Shown: positions 54,283 through 64,000, counted from the stretch's first letter. The stretch: DNA of 64,000 nucleotides from Mesorhizobium sp. B2-1-8 (GCF_006442545.2 NZ_CP083952.1:186001-250000); one strand, 5' to 3'. A program made the numbers and translations. Notes: generated from the sequence alone by a model not told the origin.

Positions 54283-55323
54283 ATGGGTTTGCCCGGATTG
54301 ATGCTGCCATCCCTCACCTGCGCCGAAGAAAGACTGCTGCTGCGCTTCGCCGATCCCGAGGCCTCGGCGGTCGAGGACGATTTGTCGGCGAAGGCCCTGT
54401 CGGCGCTGCTCGACAATGCCGAATTCCACGGCGTCCTGCCGATCATGCTGCGCAAGCTCTGGGAGCGCGGCGACGCGCACCTGCCGTCGGACGCTGGCTT
54501 GCAGGACAAACTCGACGACCTGCGCCAGAAGGCGACGATCGCCACCGGCCAGTCGATGCTGCTGCAGTATCATGGCGACCGCATCATGAAGGGGATGGCG
54601 GCGGAAGGCATTCCGGCGCGGATCGTCAAGGGACCGGTCTTCGCGCGAAAACTCTACCGCAACGTTTCCGACCGGCCGTTCACCGACATCGACATCCTCG
54701 TCGAGCCCGCCAACCTCGTGCGGGCAAACCAGGTGATCGCGGCATCAGGCTTCGAGCTTGGCAGCAACGAAGCCGAATCCTACCGGCTGCAGGAGTTCAA
54801 ATGGCTGGAAAAGGAGAACTCCAGCCTGCTGGTCGAGTTGCATGGCGACCTTGTGCATGACACCGGCATGCGGCGGCGCCTGTCGCTGGGTTTTCGCGAG
54901 TTGGGCATCATCGACGGCGAGGCGGCGGACACGCCGGCAGCCCTTTTGACGATCGCCATCGTGCATGCGGCCGGGGGACATAAATTCCACCGGCTGCAGC
55001 TTTGCGTCGACGTGCTGCAAGGCGTGCGGGCGCTGCAGTCGCCGAAAGCCGAGGAACGCCTGCTCGACGCCGCCCGCATGACCGGCATCGAGCTTGAACT
55101 GGCGATTGTGCTCAACGTGACCGGCCAGTTGTTCGACGAACCGCATGCGCTCGAACTCGCCGGGCGGATCAAGCCTGACCTGTCGATACGGCTGGCCAAA
55201 AAGCTGATCACGGTGAACACCCTGCTCAGGGTCAATTCCCGGGAGAAGATCGGCTCGCGTCTACGTCGCGATGCGTTCCGCTGGATCCAGCGGTTGGCCA
55301 AGGCCAGGCCATACCCCGCTTGA
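54283..55323 (+). CDS. Nucleotidyltransferase family protein (NTP_transf_5-like)
   Basis: A 346-aa protein with an uncharacterised nucleotidyltransferase domain. The core is ARIVKGPVFARKLYRN and DRPFTDIDILVEP, with the DxD-type metal residues in TDIDIL. Members of this PF14907 group occur beside lasso-peptide B2, PqqD and HprK-like genes. It converges with the HprK-like gene with 8 bp between stop codons, so it belongs to the same locus but is read from the other side. Substrate unknown. Confidence 0.8.
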   Translation: MGLPGLMLPSLTCAEERLLLRFADPEASAVEDDLSAKALSALLDNAEFHGVLPIMLRKLWERGDAHLPSDAGLQDKLDDLRQKATIATGQSMLLQYHGDRIMKGMAAEGIPARIVKGPVFARKLYRNVSDRPFTDIDILVEPANLVRANQVIAASGFELGSNEAESYRLQEFKWLEKENSSLLVELHGDLVHDTGMRRRLSLGFRELGIIDGEAADTPAALLTIAIVHAAGGHKFHRLQLCVDVLQGVRALQSPKAEERLLDAARMTGIELELAIVLNVTGQLFDEPHALELAGRIKPDLSIRLAKKLITVNTLLRVNSREKIGSRLRRDAFRWIQRLAKARPYPA

Positions 55324-55331
55324 AGTGGCCG

Positions 55332-56315
55332 TCAGCCTCGTGATGTCAATGTGGCGCTTATCAGCGTCGCCGCATCGGCCGGACGCGCCCCCACTTCCAA
55401 GGTGAAGGTCGGCACCGAGGCGACCAGTCTGCCGATCGTCGCCAGCCGGCGCTTCTGCAGCGGCAGCAGGCCGGTCATGCCGGTTCGGACATTGTCCATC
55501 GCCAGCGCCACCATCGCGTCGGTCCGGGCCATGGGCGCGAGCCGGGTTTGTTCATCGGCCGATCGCGCAAGGTGCAGGAGCGCGGCTACCGGACGGGCGG
55601 TCGGGCTTTCGATTTTCACGATCCCGCCCAGCTTTTCCAGCGAAACAGCCTGTTCGCCGTTGCGATCCCAGGATGGCCCCAGGCATGGCGCCACAAGCGG
55701 GATCATCCGCGCGGTCTTCTCATGGATCTTGACGTGGCGGGGCAAACCCCAGGCAACGGGCGTGGCGGACGCGACATTCAGGATCATGGCATCGTCGGAG
55801 CACAGGCCGAATCCTTGCGTCGCCAAGGCCAGCGATATGGTGGTCTTGCCGGTGCCGCTCGGGGCATGGGCCAGCACGACGGCGTCGCTGCCCGGCAGCG
55901 TCAGGCCAGCGGTGTGCAGCATATGTTGGCCGCCGGCGTCGAGTGCCGCGTCCAGCATCAGCATTGACGGCGTCCAGGCGGCCTTGCTGTCGGGCACGAT
56001 GCGGAGTCGAGCCCAGCCCTTCTCGTTGATCTCGACGGTCTGACGTCCCGGCAAGACCAGATGGACGCTGGCGCCGTCCGCGATCATCCGGCAATGGCCG
56101 TCGTCCGGTATCTCGCCGTCGAAGACCAGGGATCCGGCGGGGGTCTCGTCCAGCGCTTCCGCCTCGACGATGTCGAGATGGAAATCCGCTTCGGTCGAAC
56201 CTTCGACGCGCAGGCTGGCGAGCATCCTGTCGAAGTCCCGCCATAGCTCGGCGCGGTCGGCCGAAATGCCGAGGACCTGGCCGTTGAGATCATAGAAGGC
56301 GGAAGGTCTGGTCAA
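55332..56315 (-). CDS. HprK-like serine kinase
   Basis: A 327-aa protein. The N-terminal 110 residues are a variable beta-rich domain. The C-terminal part is a P-loop kinase of the HPr kinase type, with PSGTGKTT (152-159) and the downstream acidic LCSDDAMIL. Such HprK-related kinases accompany PqqD and B2 proteins in lasso-peptide and polysaccharide loci; some phosphorylate a peptide serine. Its start overlaps the end of the B2 peptidase gene by 4 bp, indicating one operon. Confidence 0.82.
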   Translation of the reverse strand: MTRPSAFYDLNGQVLGISADRAELWRDFDRMLASLRVEGSTEADFHLDIVEAEALDETPAGSLVFDGEIPDDGHCRMIADGASVHLVLPGRQTVEINEKGWARLRIVPDSKAAWTPSMLMLDAALDAGGQHMLHTAGLTLPGSDAVVLAHAPSGTGKTTISLALATQGFGLCSDDAMILNVASATPVAWGLPRHVKIHEKTARMIPLVAPCLGPSWDRNGEQAVSLEKLGGIVKIESPTARPVAALLHLARSADEQTRLAPMARTDAMVALAMDNVRTGMTGLLPLQKRRLATIGRLVASVPTFTLEVGARPADAATLISATLTSRG

Positions 56316-56749
56316 GCGGGGCGCACTTTCGAGGCACGGTCATGATGGCGATAGATCTCGACCATGCCGGGAAGGCTGTCGCTGACCACCGGCATGCCGT
56401 CGAGGCAGACCCAGCAATGCGCCGACAGCCGCGACGCTTGCAGCGACTTCGGATCGACGCCGAAACGCAACTCCGGATCGAAGCCGGCGAGGCGCAGGAA
56501 ACGATGGCCGAGCAGTCCTTCCCGCAGGCATCTGCGATCGCGCATCAGCCAGGGACGGCGCACGGCACGGTTGACGCAGGCGACAATGTAGGGGGCTGGC
56601 AGACCGCGATAGGGCGTCGGCGAGGCGAGCGGCGCCCATTTCAGCACCTCCTCGAAACTGCGGTTGGCGATGAGGACCGGCATCAGCCGCGCGCTTGCCC
56701 AGAGATGGCAGCGGAACAAGGCGCGCAGGAGAGGACTGTCCGCCATCAA
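56312..56749 (-). CDS. Lasso-peptide B2-type transglutaminase-like cysteine peptidase
   Basis: A 145-aa protein of the transglut_core3 family. The catalytic triad is in the family order: Cys74 in RRCLREGLLGHRFL, His111 in SAHCWV, and Asp118 in CLDGMP. In lasso-peptide systems B2 removes the leader peptide with help from the PqqD-like B1. It lies between the PqqD-like gene (8 bp gap) and the HprK-like gene (4 bp overlap). The substrate is not identified. Confidence 0.85.
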   Translation of the reverse strand: MMADSPLLRALFRCHLWASARLMPVLIANRSFEEVLKWAPLASPTPYRGLPAPYIVACVNRAVRRPWLMRDRRCLREGLLGHRFLRLAGFDPELRFGVDPKSLQASRLSAHCWVCLDGMPVVSDSLPGMVEIYRHHDRASKVRPA

Positions 56750-56757
56750 GCAGCCCT

Positions 56758-57048
56758 TCAGCCATCGAGCCCTGGCGCGGCGAGGATGCCTTCCGACACA
56801 AGGTCGGCGGCCAGCGCCGCCATGTCCTCGTCAAGTGTGCCCTTGTCCACCTCGAACTCCTCGCAAAGCAGGCCGACGATCTGGCCGAGGCTGCGCGCGC
56901 CATCCACCTTGTCGAGAAAAGCTTCGGTCGTGCCGTTGCAGGTATAAAGCTGGCCGCTGCGCGCCAACAGCACGACCGCGCCGTCGCCGACATGCTGAAC
57001 CGAGGCATCATCCGTCAATCGCAGAATCGTTCCAGCGACTATTTCCAT
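56758..57048 (-). CDS. PqqD-family protein (RiPP recognition element)
   Basis: A 96-aa protein with the PqqD winged-helix fold: N-terminal beta strands (GDGAVVLLARSGQLYTCNGT), then LDKVDGARSLGQIVGLLCEEFEV read in two parts, and the C-terminal helix LAADLVSEGIL. PqqD/B1 proteins bind the leader of a precursor peptide and hand it to the modifying enzyme. It is the first gene of the PqqD-B2-HprK operon. The frame opens at a TTG (57060); the ATG at 57048 is preferred. Confidence 0.85.
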   Translation of the reverse strand: MEIVAGTILRLTDDASVQHVGDGAVVLLARSGQLYTCNGTTEAFLDKVDGARSLGQIVGLLCEEFEVDKGTLDEDMAALAADLVSEGILAAPGLDG

Positions 57049-57780
57049 CACGAACCCCAAAAGCCATGCAAAACCCCGAAATGAGATAGCGCGGTGGTGG
57101 GGCGCTGTCTATCCGGCCGGCTGGGAGACAGCACCGCAGCCCGTGTTTGCGGCAGGCTCTCGCCAGGCCGCAACATCCATCCACGGCAGAAATCGTCCCA
57201 GAAATAGTCGTCAGCACGACGCGCCAGGCAGGTGCGTTGACCGGTAGGACCGTTGCTTTTCTTCCCTAAGGTAAGGTAAGAACTCCCCCGGGTCTTGGGG
57301 AGATAAGCGTATGCGTTACAATTGGGAGAGGGCTCCGACGCCTTTCGAGCGTCATCGAAAAGCTCTTGCGACAGCCATTTTGATCTTTGGCGGCATCGGC
57401 CTCATGCTGGTGGCCTTGCCGATCTAGCGCAATCAACATCTGTCCAGCGAATCCGATTCGTTAGACGGCTATCGACGGGTTGCTCAGCGAGGTTTCCTGT
57501 CACCGCGGTGACGCGACGACCGCGCCCTTCAAAGCCCCGGCTGAAGCGCTGTACCAGCACGACGATCACCGCCGGCTTGAATTGGTGGGCTTCCGGCAGG
57601 CTGTAGGAGTTCGGGCAGTTCCTCGACTCGATCGATCATCTATGGCGCATGCGCTCACGTCCTCCCCCTCGATACGTAGGTCACGATAGGGCATCTCAGA
57701 CGAAAATCAGGGAAGACAGCGCCGGAAAAAACAGCATAGGCTGTTGGCAAGACGGCAAATCGATCCTGGGGAGGATGTGG
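57049..57780. other. 732-bp intergenic region with one small ORF
   Basis: This stretch separates the divergent PqqD and prpE genes. The only supportable coding element is the 38-aa ORF at 57311-57427. On the minus strand upstream of PqqD I looked for a precursor peptide: a 23-codon ORF starting at 57180 and a 69-codon ORF overlapping the PqqD start exist, but neither has a good ribosome-binding site or precursor-like features. The rest holds short direct repeats (AAGGTAAGGTAAG near 57269) and no recognised motif. Confidence 0.5.
57311..57427 (+). CDS. 38-aa membrane microprotein (candidate)
   Basis: A short ORF with a well-placed GGGGAG (57297-57302) 8 bases before its ATG. The product has a charged N-terminal half (RYNWERAPTPFERHRKAL) and a single hydrophobic helix (TAILIFGGIGLMLVALP) ending just before the stop codon, so it looks like a small tail-anchored inner-membrane peptide. 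It could be expressed alone; it does not look like a lasso precursor (no leader Thr before a Gly core). Confidence 0.5.
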   Translation: MRYNWERAPTPFERHRKALATAILIFGGIGLMLVALPI

Positions 57781-59688
<1,908 letters not shown>

Positions 59689-59834
59689 GGAGCAGTGCCC
59701 GACCCTGAGTGGAGCCAACGTTCCGCGATGTTGCGGCACGGCGAACTTTGTGATGACCGCAGGGAGCAATCGTTGATTGTGCAATGCAATATTCCACCTT
59801 AAACTTCCCGCGGGGGGCCATTCGACGGGATCGC

Positions 59835-60901
59835 ATGGCTCAGCAAAAGACAACGTTTGGCGGTATCGATATCCTGCGGTTTCTCGCCGCCGTGCTGGTC
59901 ATGGTCTACCACTACGGTTTCTGGGTGTGGGCCTATCCCGACGGTATCTCGGCGCAAGCCACGGGCGGCGTTCCGGCGCAGCCCGGTATAGGCGCCTGGG
60001 TCGAGTCCGGCTGGGTCGGCGTTGAGATCTTCTTCGTCATCAGCGGTTTCGTCATTGCCTTCAGCGCCGAGAATTCGACACCGCTGCGGTTCTTCGAGGC
60101 AAGGGTCAAAAGACTGGCGCCGGCGGTCTGGATCTGCGCGCCGATCACCGCGGCACTGCTGCTGCTCATTGGCTCGACCTGGCCGACCGACGCGGTGGTC
60201 AGGCTCGCCCGAACGGCCCTGTTCGCACCCTATGGTCCCTGGGTGGACAGCGTCTACTGGACGCTCGGCATCGAAATCGCCTTCTATGCCATCGTCTGGA
60301 TCCTGCTGCGGCTCGGCCGCTTCCATCTGATGGAGAGGGTTGCCATCGTCATCGGCCTGGTCAGCACGTCGTTCTGGTGCCTCTATTATCCTTCGCCGAG
60401 ACGCGCTGGCTGCAGCTCATCCTGGTGCATCATGGCTGCTTCTTCGCCGTCGGCGTGCTCATCTGGCTGATGCGGTTCAAGGCGATGACGCCTCCCCGCC
60501 TTGCTTTCTGCCTGCTGTTCCTCGGCGGCGGCGTGCTGCAGATCGCGAGTTCCGTCGACGTCCACAGCATCAAGGTCGCAGCCGCCATGCCCTACGCGCC
60601 GCCGATCCTGATGTTCCTCGCAGCCATCGCCCTGATGGCATGGTCGCTGCGGCTCGATCTCAGTTGGAGCGGCTGGCGCCGGATCGGGCTGATGACCTAT
60701 CCGCTCTATCTGATCCACGACGTCATCGGCGCGTCGATGCTCGGCGCCATGGTGCGCGCCGGGCTGCCATATCTCCCGTCGATGGCAATCGTCGGCGCGA
60801 CCATGATCGCGGCAAGCTGGCTGGTGGCAACCGAGGCCGAACCGCGCATCCGGCTGCTGCTCGACTACACGCTCTTCCGCTACCGGCTCAAGACGGCGTA
60901 G
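59835..60901 (+). pseudogene. Acyltransferase family 3 (OafA/YrhL-like), frameshifted
   Basis: An O-acyltransferase that would acetylate a surface polysaccharide. The first frame runs from 59835 (FGGIDILRFLAAVLVMVYHY, with the family His, then VGVEIFFVISGFVIAFS) to a stop at 60470. Similarity continues without a break in the -1 frame from about 60385 (FAETRWLQLILVHHG ... MTYPLYLIHD) to 60901. One base appears to be missing near 60384-60391. With it restored, the protein would be about 355 aa with ten helices. It is either a real mutation or a sequencing error; no slippery heptamer was seen. Confidence 0.8.
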
Positions 60902-60997
60902 GCGATGCGACGCTCCGCTTCATGTCCGGCCGCATGAACGGTGGCGGGACGGCCGAAGCTTTGCGCAATTTCGAATGAGAACCGCAGCCCACTCCTA

Positions 60998-61124
60998 GAG
61001 CGGTTCAGTGTTTGTTGGAATCGCCGAACCGCTCTAACTCTTTGTTTTCACGCAATTCCCTAGGGAAAGCGCTACGCGCTTTTCCCGGGAAAACCGCTAC
61101 GCACTTTTCCTGGAATTGCTCTAA
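60998..61124 (+). repeat. Dispersed rhizobial intergenic repeat, copy 2
   Basis: Begins GAGCGGTTCAGTGTTTG and ends CACTTTTCCTGGAATTGCTC, matching copy 1 (minus strand, 4949-5048). GAGCGGTTC and GAACCGCTC form a hairpin at the left end. This copy contains an extra hairpin block, GGGAAAGCGC-TAC-GCGCTTTTCCC, absent from copy 1, so the family is mosaic. Confidence 0.8.
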
Positions 61125-61171
61125 TGCATGTCGCCCGGAAGTGTCCTCGGTTCCGGGACAACGACATGCAT
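61123..61171. repeat. Second palindromic module next to copy 2
   Basis: ATGCATGTCG and CGACATGCAT are perfect 10-bp arms, and just inside them CCCGGAA pairs with TTCCGGG around GTGTCCTCGG. This module abuts copy 2 and looks like a unit of a common Mesorhizobium intergenic element (from memory of such genomes). Confidence 0.7.
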
Positions 61172-61252
61172 AAAATCAGAAGCTTACCAGCAGGTCCGGC
61201 GAATCCTATTCGCCGCGACATGCTGTAAGAGAATAGTGGGCGACGACCTGCC

Positions 61253-63634
61253 TCAGACCGCTGCCTTGCTACGCACTTCCGACTTGTCGAGATAGTAGGT
61301 CGAGTACTTGTCGAAGAATTTCTCCGAGGCCCCGATCGATCCGTATTTGGCGAGCTTCTTCAGGTCGACCTTGTTCAGCACCGCGCCCACGATCTTGTTG
61401 GCGACATAGGGTTCGGATTCCAGCATCGAGCGCACCATGGCGCGCGGCGTGCGACCCCATTCGGTGACCAACACGAAGCCGTCGACGAGCGGTGCGAAGG
61501 CCTTGGCGTCGACCACCGGCCCGAGCGGCGGCAGATCGACGACGATGTATTCGAACGTCTCCTTGGCGTTCTCGATGAAGCGGCGCATGCCGGCCGAGGA
61601 GAGAAGCTCGCTGGTGTGCGAGAAATGCCCGCGCGACACGGCCGGGATGATCGCCAGCTTGGTCTGCCTGTCGATCTTGCCGACGGACTGCCAGGTCTGG
61701 CCGCTCACCACTGCTTCCATCAACCCTTGCTCGGCTTCCATGCCGAGGCTGCGGCTAAGGCCCGGATTGCGCAGGTCGCCGTCGATGAGCAGCGTCCTGG
61801 CGCCGTTGGCGGCCAGCAGCCCGGCGAGATTGGCGGCGACCGTCGACTTGCCTTCGCCGGGCAGGACCGAGATCACGCCGATGACGCGACTGGCTTGCCC
61901 TTCCAATACCACGTCGAAGGCGATCTTGGCGCTGCGCAGCGTTTCGGAGAACATCGATGCCGGAGCGTCGATGCTCACCCGCATTCGCGCGCGCCTTTCG
62001 ATGGCAGCCGGCGTTCTGGCAACCTTGAGATCTGGCTCGCCCGGCTTGTCTTCCTTCATCGGTTTGCCGCCGATGGTGGGCAGGTAACCGAGGAATTTGA
62101 GGCCGACGCGGTCGCGCACCTCCTCGCCGGTCCTGAAGAACCGTTCGTTGAACTCGTTGAGGCCGCCGAAGCCGGCGCCCATCAGAACGCCGAGCACCAG
62201 CGAAAGACCGAGCACGACCATGGTGCGGGGGCTCGAGGCGGCAAGCGGCGTCGACGCGTCCGAGATGATGCGGATCTTGCCGACAGGGAAGGATTGCTGC
62301 TGCGCGGCTTCCTCATAACGGCCGAGGAAAGTCTGGTAGAGCGTCGTCAGCGCCGTCGCCTTCTGGTCGAGTTCACGCAGCTTGACTTGCGACTGGTTGT
62401 CGATGGAGCTCTTGCCTTGTGCGGCAGCGACATTGGCCCTGAGCGCCGTCTCGCGCGCCAGAGCCACCTCATACTCGTTGCGGTAACTTTCGGTGAGTTG
62501 CTTCAGCTCGCCGAATATCTGGGCCGAAATGTCTGCCTTTTCCTTGGCGAGCGCCACGGCTTGGGGATGCTGGGCGCCGAAATTCGCCTCGACATCCTGC
62601 TGCCGTTTGGCGACCGCGAGATAGCGTGTCTTCAGCGCCGCGATGACCGAGCTGCTTGGCTGGTCGCTCGATATTGCGGCGTCCTTGAAAGCGTTGTCCG
62701 AGCCGCTGTCGACGATCGACTTGTACTGCTGGTAGCGGGCGCTGGCACGTGCCGTGTCGGCCTGCGCCACGATGAGCTGCGCGTTCAGGTCGGCAAGCTG
62801 CTTGTCGCTCATCAGCTGGCCGTCGCTGTTGGCGGAAAGACCATGCTCGGCCCTGAATTTCTCGACCGCGAGCGATGCCTGCCGCGAGCTTTCGCGCAGT
62901 TCGGTCAGCCGGCCCTGCAGCCAGACCGCCGCGCGCTCGGTGGCATCGAAGCTGGCATCGAGCTGGTCGGCGAGATAGGCGTCGGCATAGGCCTTGGTGA
63001 TGGCTTTCGCCAAACCCGGATCCGTCGCCTGGTAGCCAAGCGCGATGACGTAGCTTCGCCCGACGCGATCGGCTCGGATCTCGTTCTGCAGCTTGAGGAT
63101 CGCATAGTCGCGTCGCGACGTGGCGATCAGCGCATCGCGCGTGGCGGGGTCGAGCTTGGAGATATCGCCGACACCCGGCATGACCGGGCTCGGACGGACA
63201 TACTGGATCAGACCGCGGACCAAGCCGACGCCTTGGGCAAGGGCCGACTGCGGCGGGTTCATGAACGCGTCGTTCTGGTCGAGTTTCAGCTTGTCGACGA
63301 CCACGGCGGCAAGCCGCGTCGAGGTCAGGATTTCGATCTGGCTGAGGATGGCGGAATCGGTCTGCATGGTTGTCGACGCCGCCGAGATGTCGTCGACGAT
63401 CTTGTTCAGCCCCTCGTCGATCAGCACGCTGGCGACCGACTGGTATTTGGGCGGCGTCGTCTGCAGATAGAGCAAGCCCAGGAAAAGACCGATGATGGCG
63501 CACACGCCAACCACCTTGGCCTGCCGCGCGGCCATGCCAAGCAGCCGCTCCACGTCGATGAAGTCTTCGCCGTTTCCTGCGTCCGGATTCGGCAATGGCA
63601 TCCTCTTGTCGAGAGGAAAGTTGGCATAATTCAT
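61253..63634 (-). CDS. exoP: Exopolysaccharide co-polymerase/tyrosine autokinase (ExoP/Wzc-like)
   Basis: A 793-aa inner-membrane protein that controls polymer length and export. Two helices (about 45-65 and 480-500) flank a periplasmic Wzz domain with coiled-coil segments. The cytoplasmic BY-kinase domain has Walker A VLPGEGKST, Walker A' LLIDGDLRNPG, Walker B YIVVDLPPLG and a C-terminal tyrosine cluster DKYSTYYLDK that is autophosphorylated. The frame opens at 63706; the ATG at 63634 (MNYANFPLDKR) with GGA upstream is preferred. The uridylyltransferase gene lies just upstream. Confidence 0.92.
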   Translation of the reverse strand: MNYANFPLDKRMPLPNPDAGNGEDFIDVERLLGMAARQAKVVGVCAIIGLFLGLLYLQTTPPKYQSVASVLIDEGLNKIVDDISAASTTMQTDSAILSQIEILTSTRLAAVVVDKLKLDQNDAFMNPPQSALAQGVGLVRGLIQYVRPSPVMPGVGDISKLDPATRDALIATSRRDYAILKLQNEIRADRVGRSYVIALGYQATDPGLAKAITKAYADAYLADQLDASFDATERAAVWLQGRLTELRESSRQASLAVEKFRAEHGLSANSDGQLMSDKQLADLNAQLIVAQADTARASARYQQYKSIVDSGSDNAFKDAAISSDQPSSSVIAALKTRYLAVAKRQQDVEANFGAQHPQAVALAKEKADISAQIFGELKQLTESYRNEYEVALARETALRANVAAAQGKSSIDNQSQVKLRELDQKATALTTLYQTFLGRYEEAAQQQSFPVGKIRIISDASTPLAASSPRTMVVLGLSLVLGVLMGAGFGGLNEFNERFFRTGEEVRDRVGLKFLGYLPTIGGKPMKEDKPGEPDLKVARTPAAIERRARMRVSIDAPASMFSETLRSAKIAFDVVLEGQASRVIGVISVLPGEGKSTVAANLAGLLAANGARTLLIDGDLRNPGLSRSLGMEAEQGLMEAVVSGQTWQSVGKIDRQTKLAIIPAVSRGHFSHTSELLSSAGMRRFIENAKETFEYIVVDLPPLGPVVDAKAFAPLVDGFVLVTEWGRTPRAMVRSMLESEPYVANKIVGAVLNKVDLKKLAKYGSIGASEKFFDKYSTYYLDKSEVRSKAAV

Positions 63635-63680
63635 CTTCGGTCCAATTCTGACTTGTCTCGCTCGCAGGCCCCGGGAAGAT

Positions 63681-63771
63681 CGGGAGCATTGGCGGGCGCG
63701 ACACACACTTGGTGCCGGATGGCGCGGAGCCGGCCGGCCCCTCCGCCGTCAGCCGCCCGACAATGCTCCCG
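63681..63771. repeat. Long-range inverted repeat between the uridylyltransferase and exoP genes
   Basis: CGGGAGCATTG (63681-63691) is exactly complementary to CAATGCTCCCG (63761-63771). The 69-base centre contains a further CGGAG/CTCCG hairpin. It could terminate the uridylyltransferase gene, form part of the exoP leader, or be a site for a regulator. Confidence 0.5.
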
Positions 63772-63782
63772 AAAGATGGGCA

Positions 63783-64000
63783 TTATGCGGCTTCTTCCTG
63801 GCGTTCATGCGTCCGGACGAACTCCCGGAGCATCTCGAAGACCGGGCCCTTCATGTCGTCGCGCGCCAGCGCGAAGGCGACATTGGCCTGGATGAACCCT
63901 TCCTTGGAACCGCAGTCGAACATGCGGCCCTTGAAAGGCTGGGCAAAGAATGGCTGCTCCTGCGACAGGCGGACCATGGCGTCGGTCAGCTGGATTTCAT
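63783..64000 (-). CDS. UTP-glucose-1-phosphate uridylyltransferase, C-terminal part (partial)
   Basis: The C-terminal 72 residues of a GalU/ExoN-type enzyme that makes UDP-glucose for polysaccharide synthesis. The family segments [26 protein letters not shown] and VAFALARDD are visible, with the sugar-binding DCGSKxG loop. The gene runs off the right edge of the window. It precedes exoP on the minus strand, which fits an exopolysaccharide gene region. Confidence 0.9.
   Translation of the reverse strand, partial: EIQLTDAMVRLSQEQPFFAQPFKGRMFDCGSKEGFIQANVAFALARDDMKGPVFEMLREFVRTHERQEEAA

Larger units (their letters stand above)
60902..61252. other. Intergenic region made of mosaic repeats
   Basis: No gene is supportable here. 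Bases 60998-61124 are copy 2 of the dispersed repeat, and 61123-61171 is a second palindromic module. The remaining flanks (60902-60997 and 61172-61252) show no feature I can name. The region separates the convergent acyltransferase and ExoP-like genes. Confidence 0.6.

Noticed and set aside
55332..56315. HprK-like protein as the HPr kinase of the Dha-cluster HPr
   Set aside because: Tempting because HPr keeps the regulatory serine, but the kinase is in the PqqD/B2 operon on the other strand, has a different N-terminal domain and matches the RiPP-associated group.
54283..57048. A standard lasso-peptide biosynthetic cluster
   Set aside because: No asparagine-synthetase-like cyclase, no ABC exporter and no precursor peptide could be found in the window.
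57008..57217. 69-aa Cys-rich minus-strand ORF as a RiPP precursor
   Set aside because: It overlaps the PqqD start in another frame, has no Shine-Dalgarno, and its Cys content comes from GC-rich codons; not leader/core-like.
59835..60901. Programmed -1 ribosomal frameshift in the acyltransferase
   Set aside because: No slippery heptamer or downstream pseudoknot at the frame switch, and the family does not use frameshifting.

Overview
The window reads as chromosomal DNA of a high-GC alphaproteobacterium of the Rhizobiales, most likely Mesorhizobium. The genus is inferred, not proven. Grounds are the gene content (ActSR redox pair, MmcB, two-domain malic enzyme, GlnD, an ExoP-type exopolysaccharide kinase, many CUT1 ABC genes) and several families of intergenic palindromes of the rhizobial mosaic type. 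No rRNA, tRNA, CRISPR array, transposase or prophage was seen.

Layout. 1-4.2 kb: tail of an unidentified gene, dut, a HAD phosphatase, a secreted protein, an isocitrate-lyase/PEP-mutase family enzyme and trans-3-hydroxy-L-proline dehydratase. 4.2-10.6 kb: a CysZ/EI24-like membrane protein, an EamA exporter, a PfkB (adenosine-type) kinase, an orphan DUF2384-type antitoxin-like protein and malic enzyme. 10.9-15.4 kb: mutS, a P-loop kinase with atypical base composition and an aldo/keto reductase. 15.5-18.5 kb: a copper module (DUF305 protein, CopA ATPase) with a CueR/HmrR operator; its probable regulator is at 31.1 kb. 18.6-20.5 kb: tandem glycosyltransferase family 25 paralogues. 20.6-30.1 kb: glnD, murJ, trpS, a universal stress protein, a glycogen-debranching-like glucosidase and a NifU-type Fe-S scaffold ending in a strong terminator. 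30.3-34.1 kb: L,D-transpeptidase lipoprotein, CueR/HmrR, a nucleoside deaminase, a gene-poor stretch with a candidate minus-strand small RNA, small hypothetical genes and mmcB. 34.1-41.9 kb: nhaA between two large inverted repeats, actR-actS-hrpB-eamA on the minus strand, and a PIG-L deacetylase.

42.0-54.2 kb is the most interesting block. A co-oriented CUT1 ABC importer (binding protein, two permeases, a 67-aa membrane protein, two different ATPases) is followed by a fused DhaK-DhaL kinase, a separate DhaL, a DhaM EIIA, a dedicated HPr, a short enzyme I, an HTH protein and a second DhaK. It looks like ABC uptake of a polyol or short ketose joined to dihydroxyacetone-type phosphorylation driven by its own PEP phosphorelay. 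In E. coli the last three PTS parts are one DhaM polypeptide; here they are separate genes. A three-half-site operator precedes the binding-protein gene.

54.3-57.1 kb holds a PqqD-like protein, a lasso-B2-type cysteine peptidase, an HprK-like kinase and a convergent nucleotidyltransferase. This resembles lasso-peptide tailoring gene sets but has no cyclase and no clear precursor. 57.3-64 kb: a 38-aa membrane ORF, prpE (propionyl-CoA synthetase), a frameshifted acyltransferase, a mosaic repeat, an ExoP-like polysaccharide co-polymerase/tyrosine kinase and the 3' end of a UTP-glucose-1-phosphate uridylyltransferase gene, i.e. the edge of an exopolysaccharide region.
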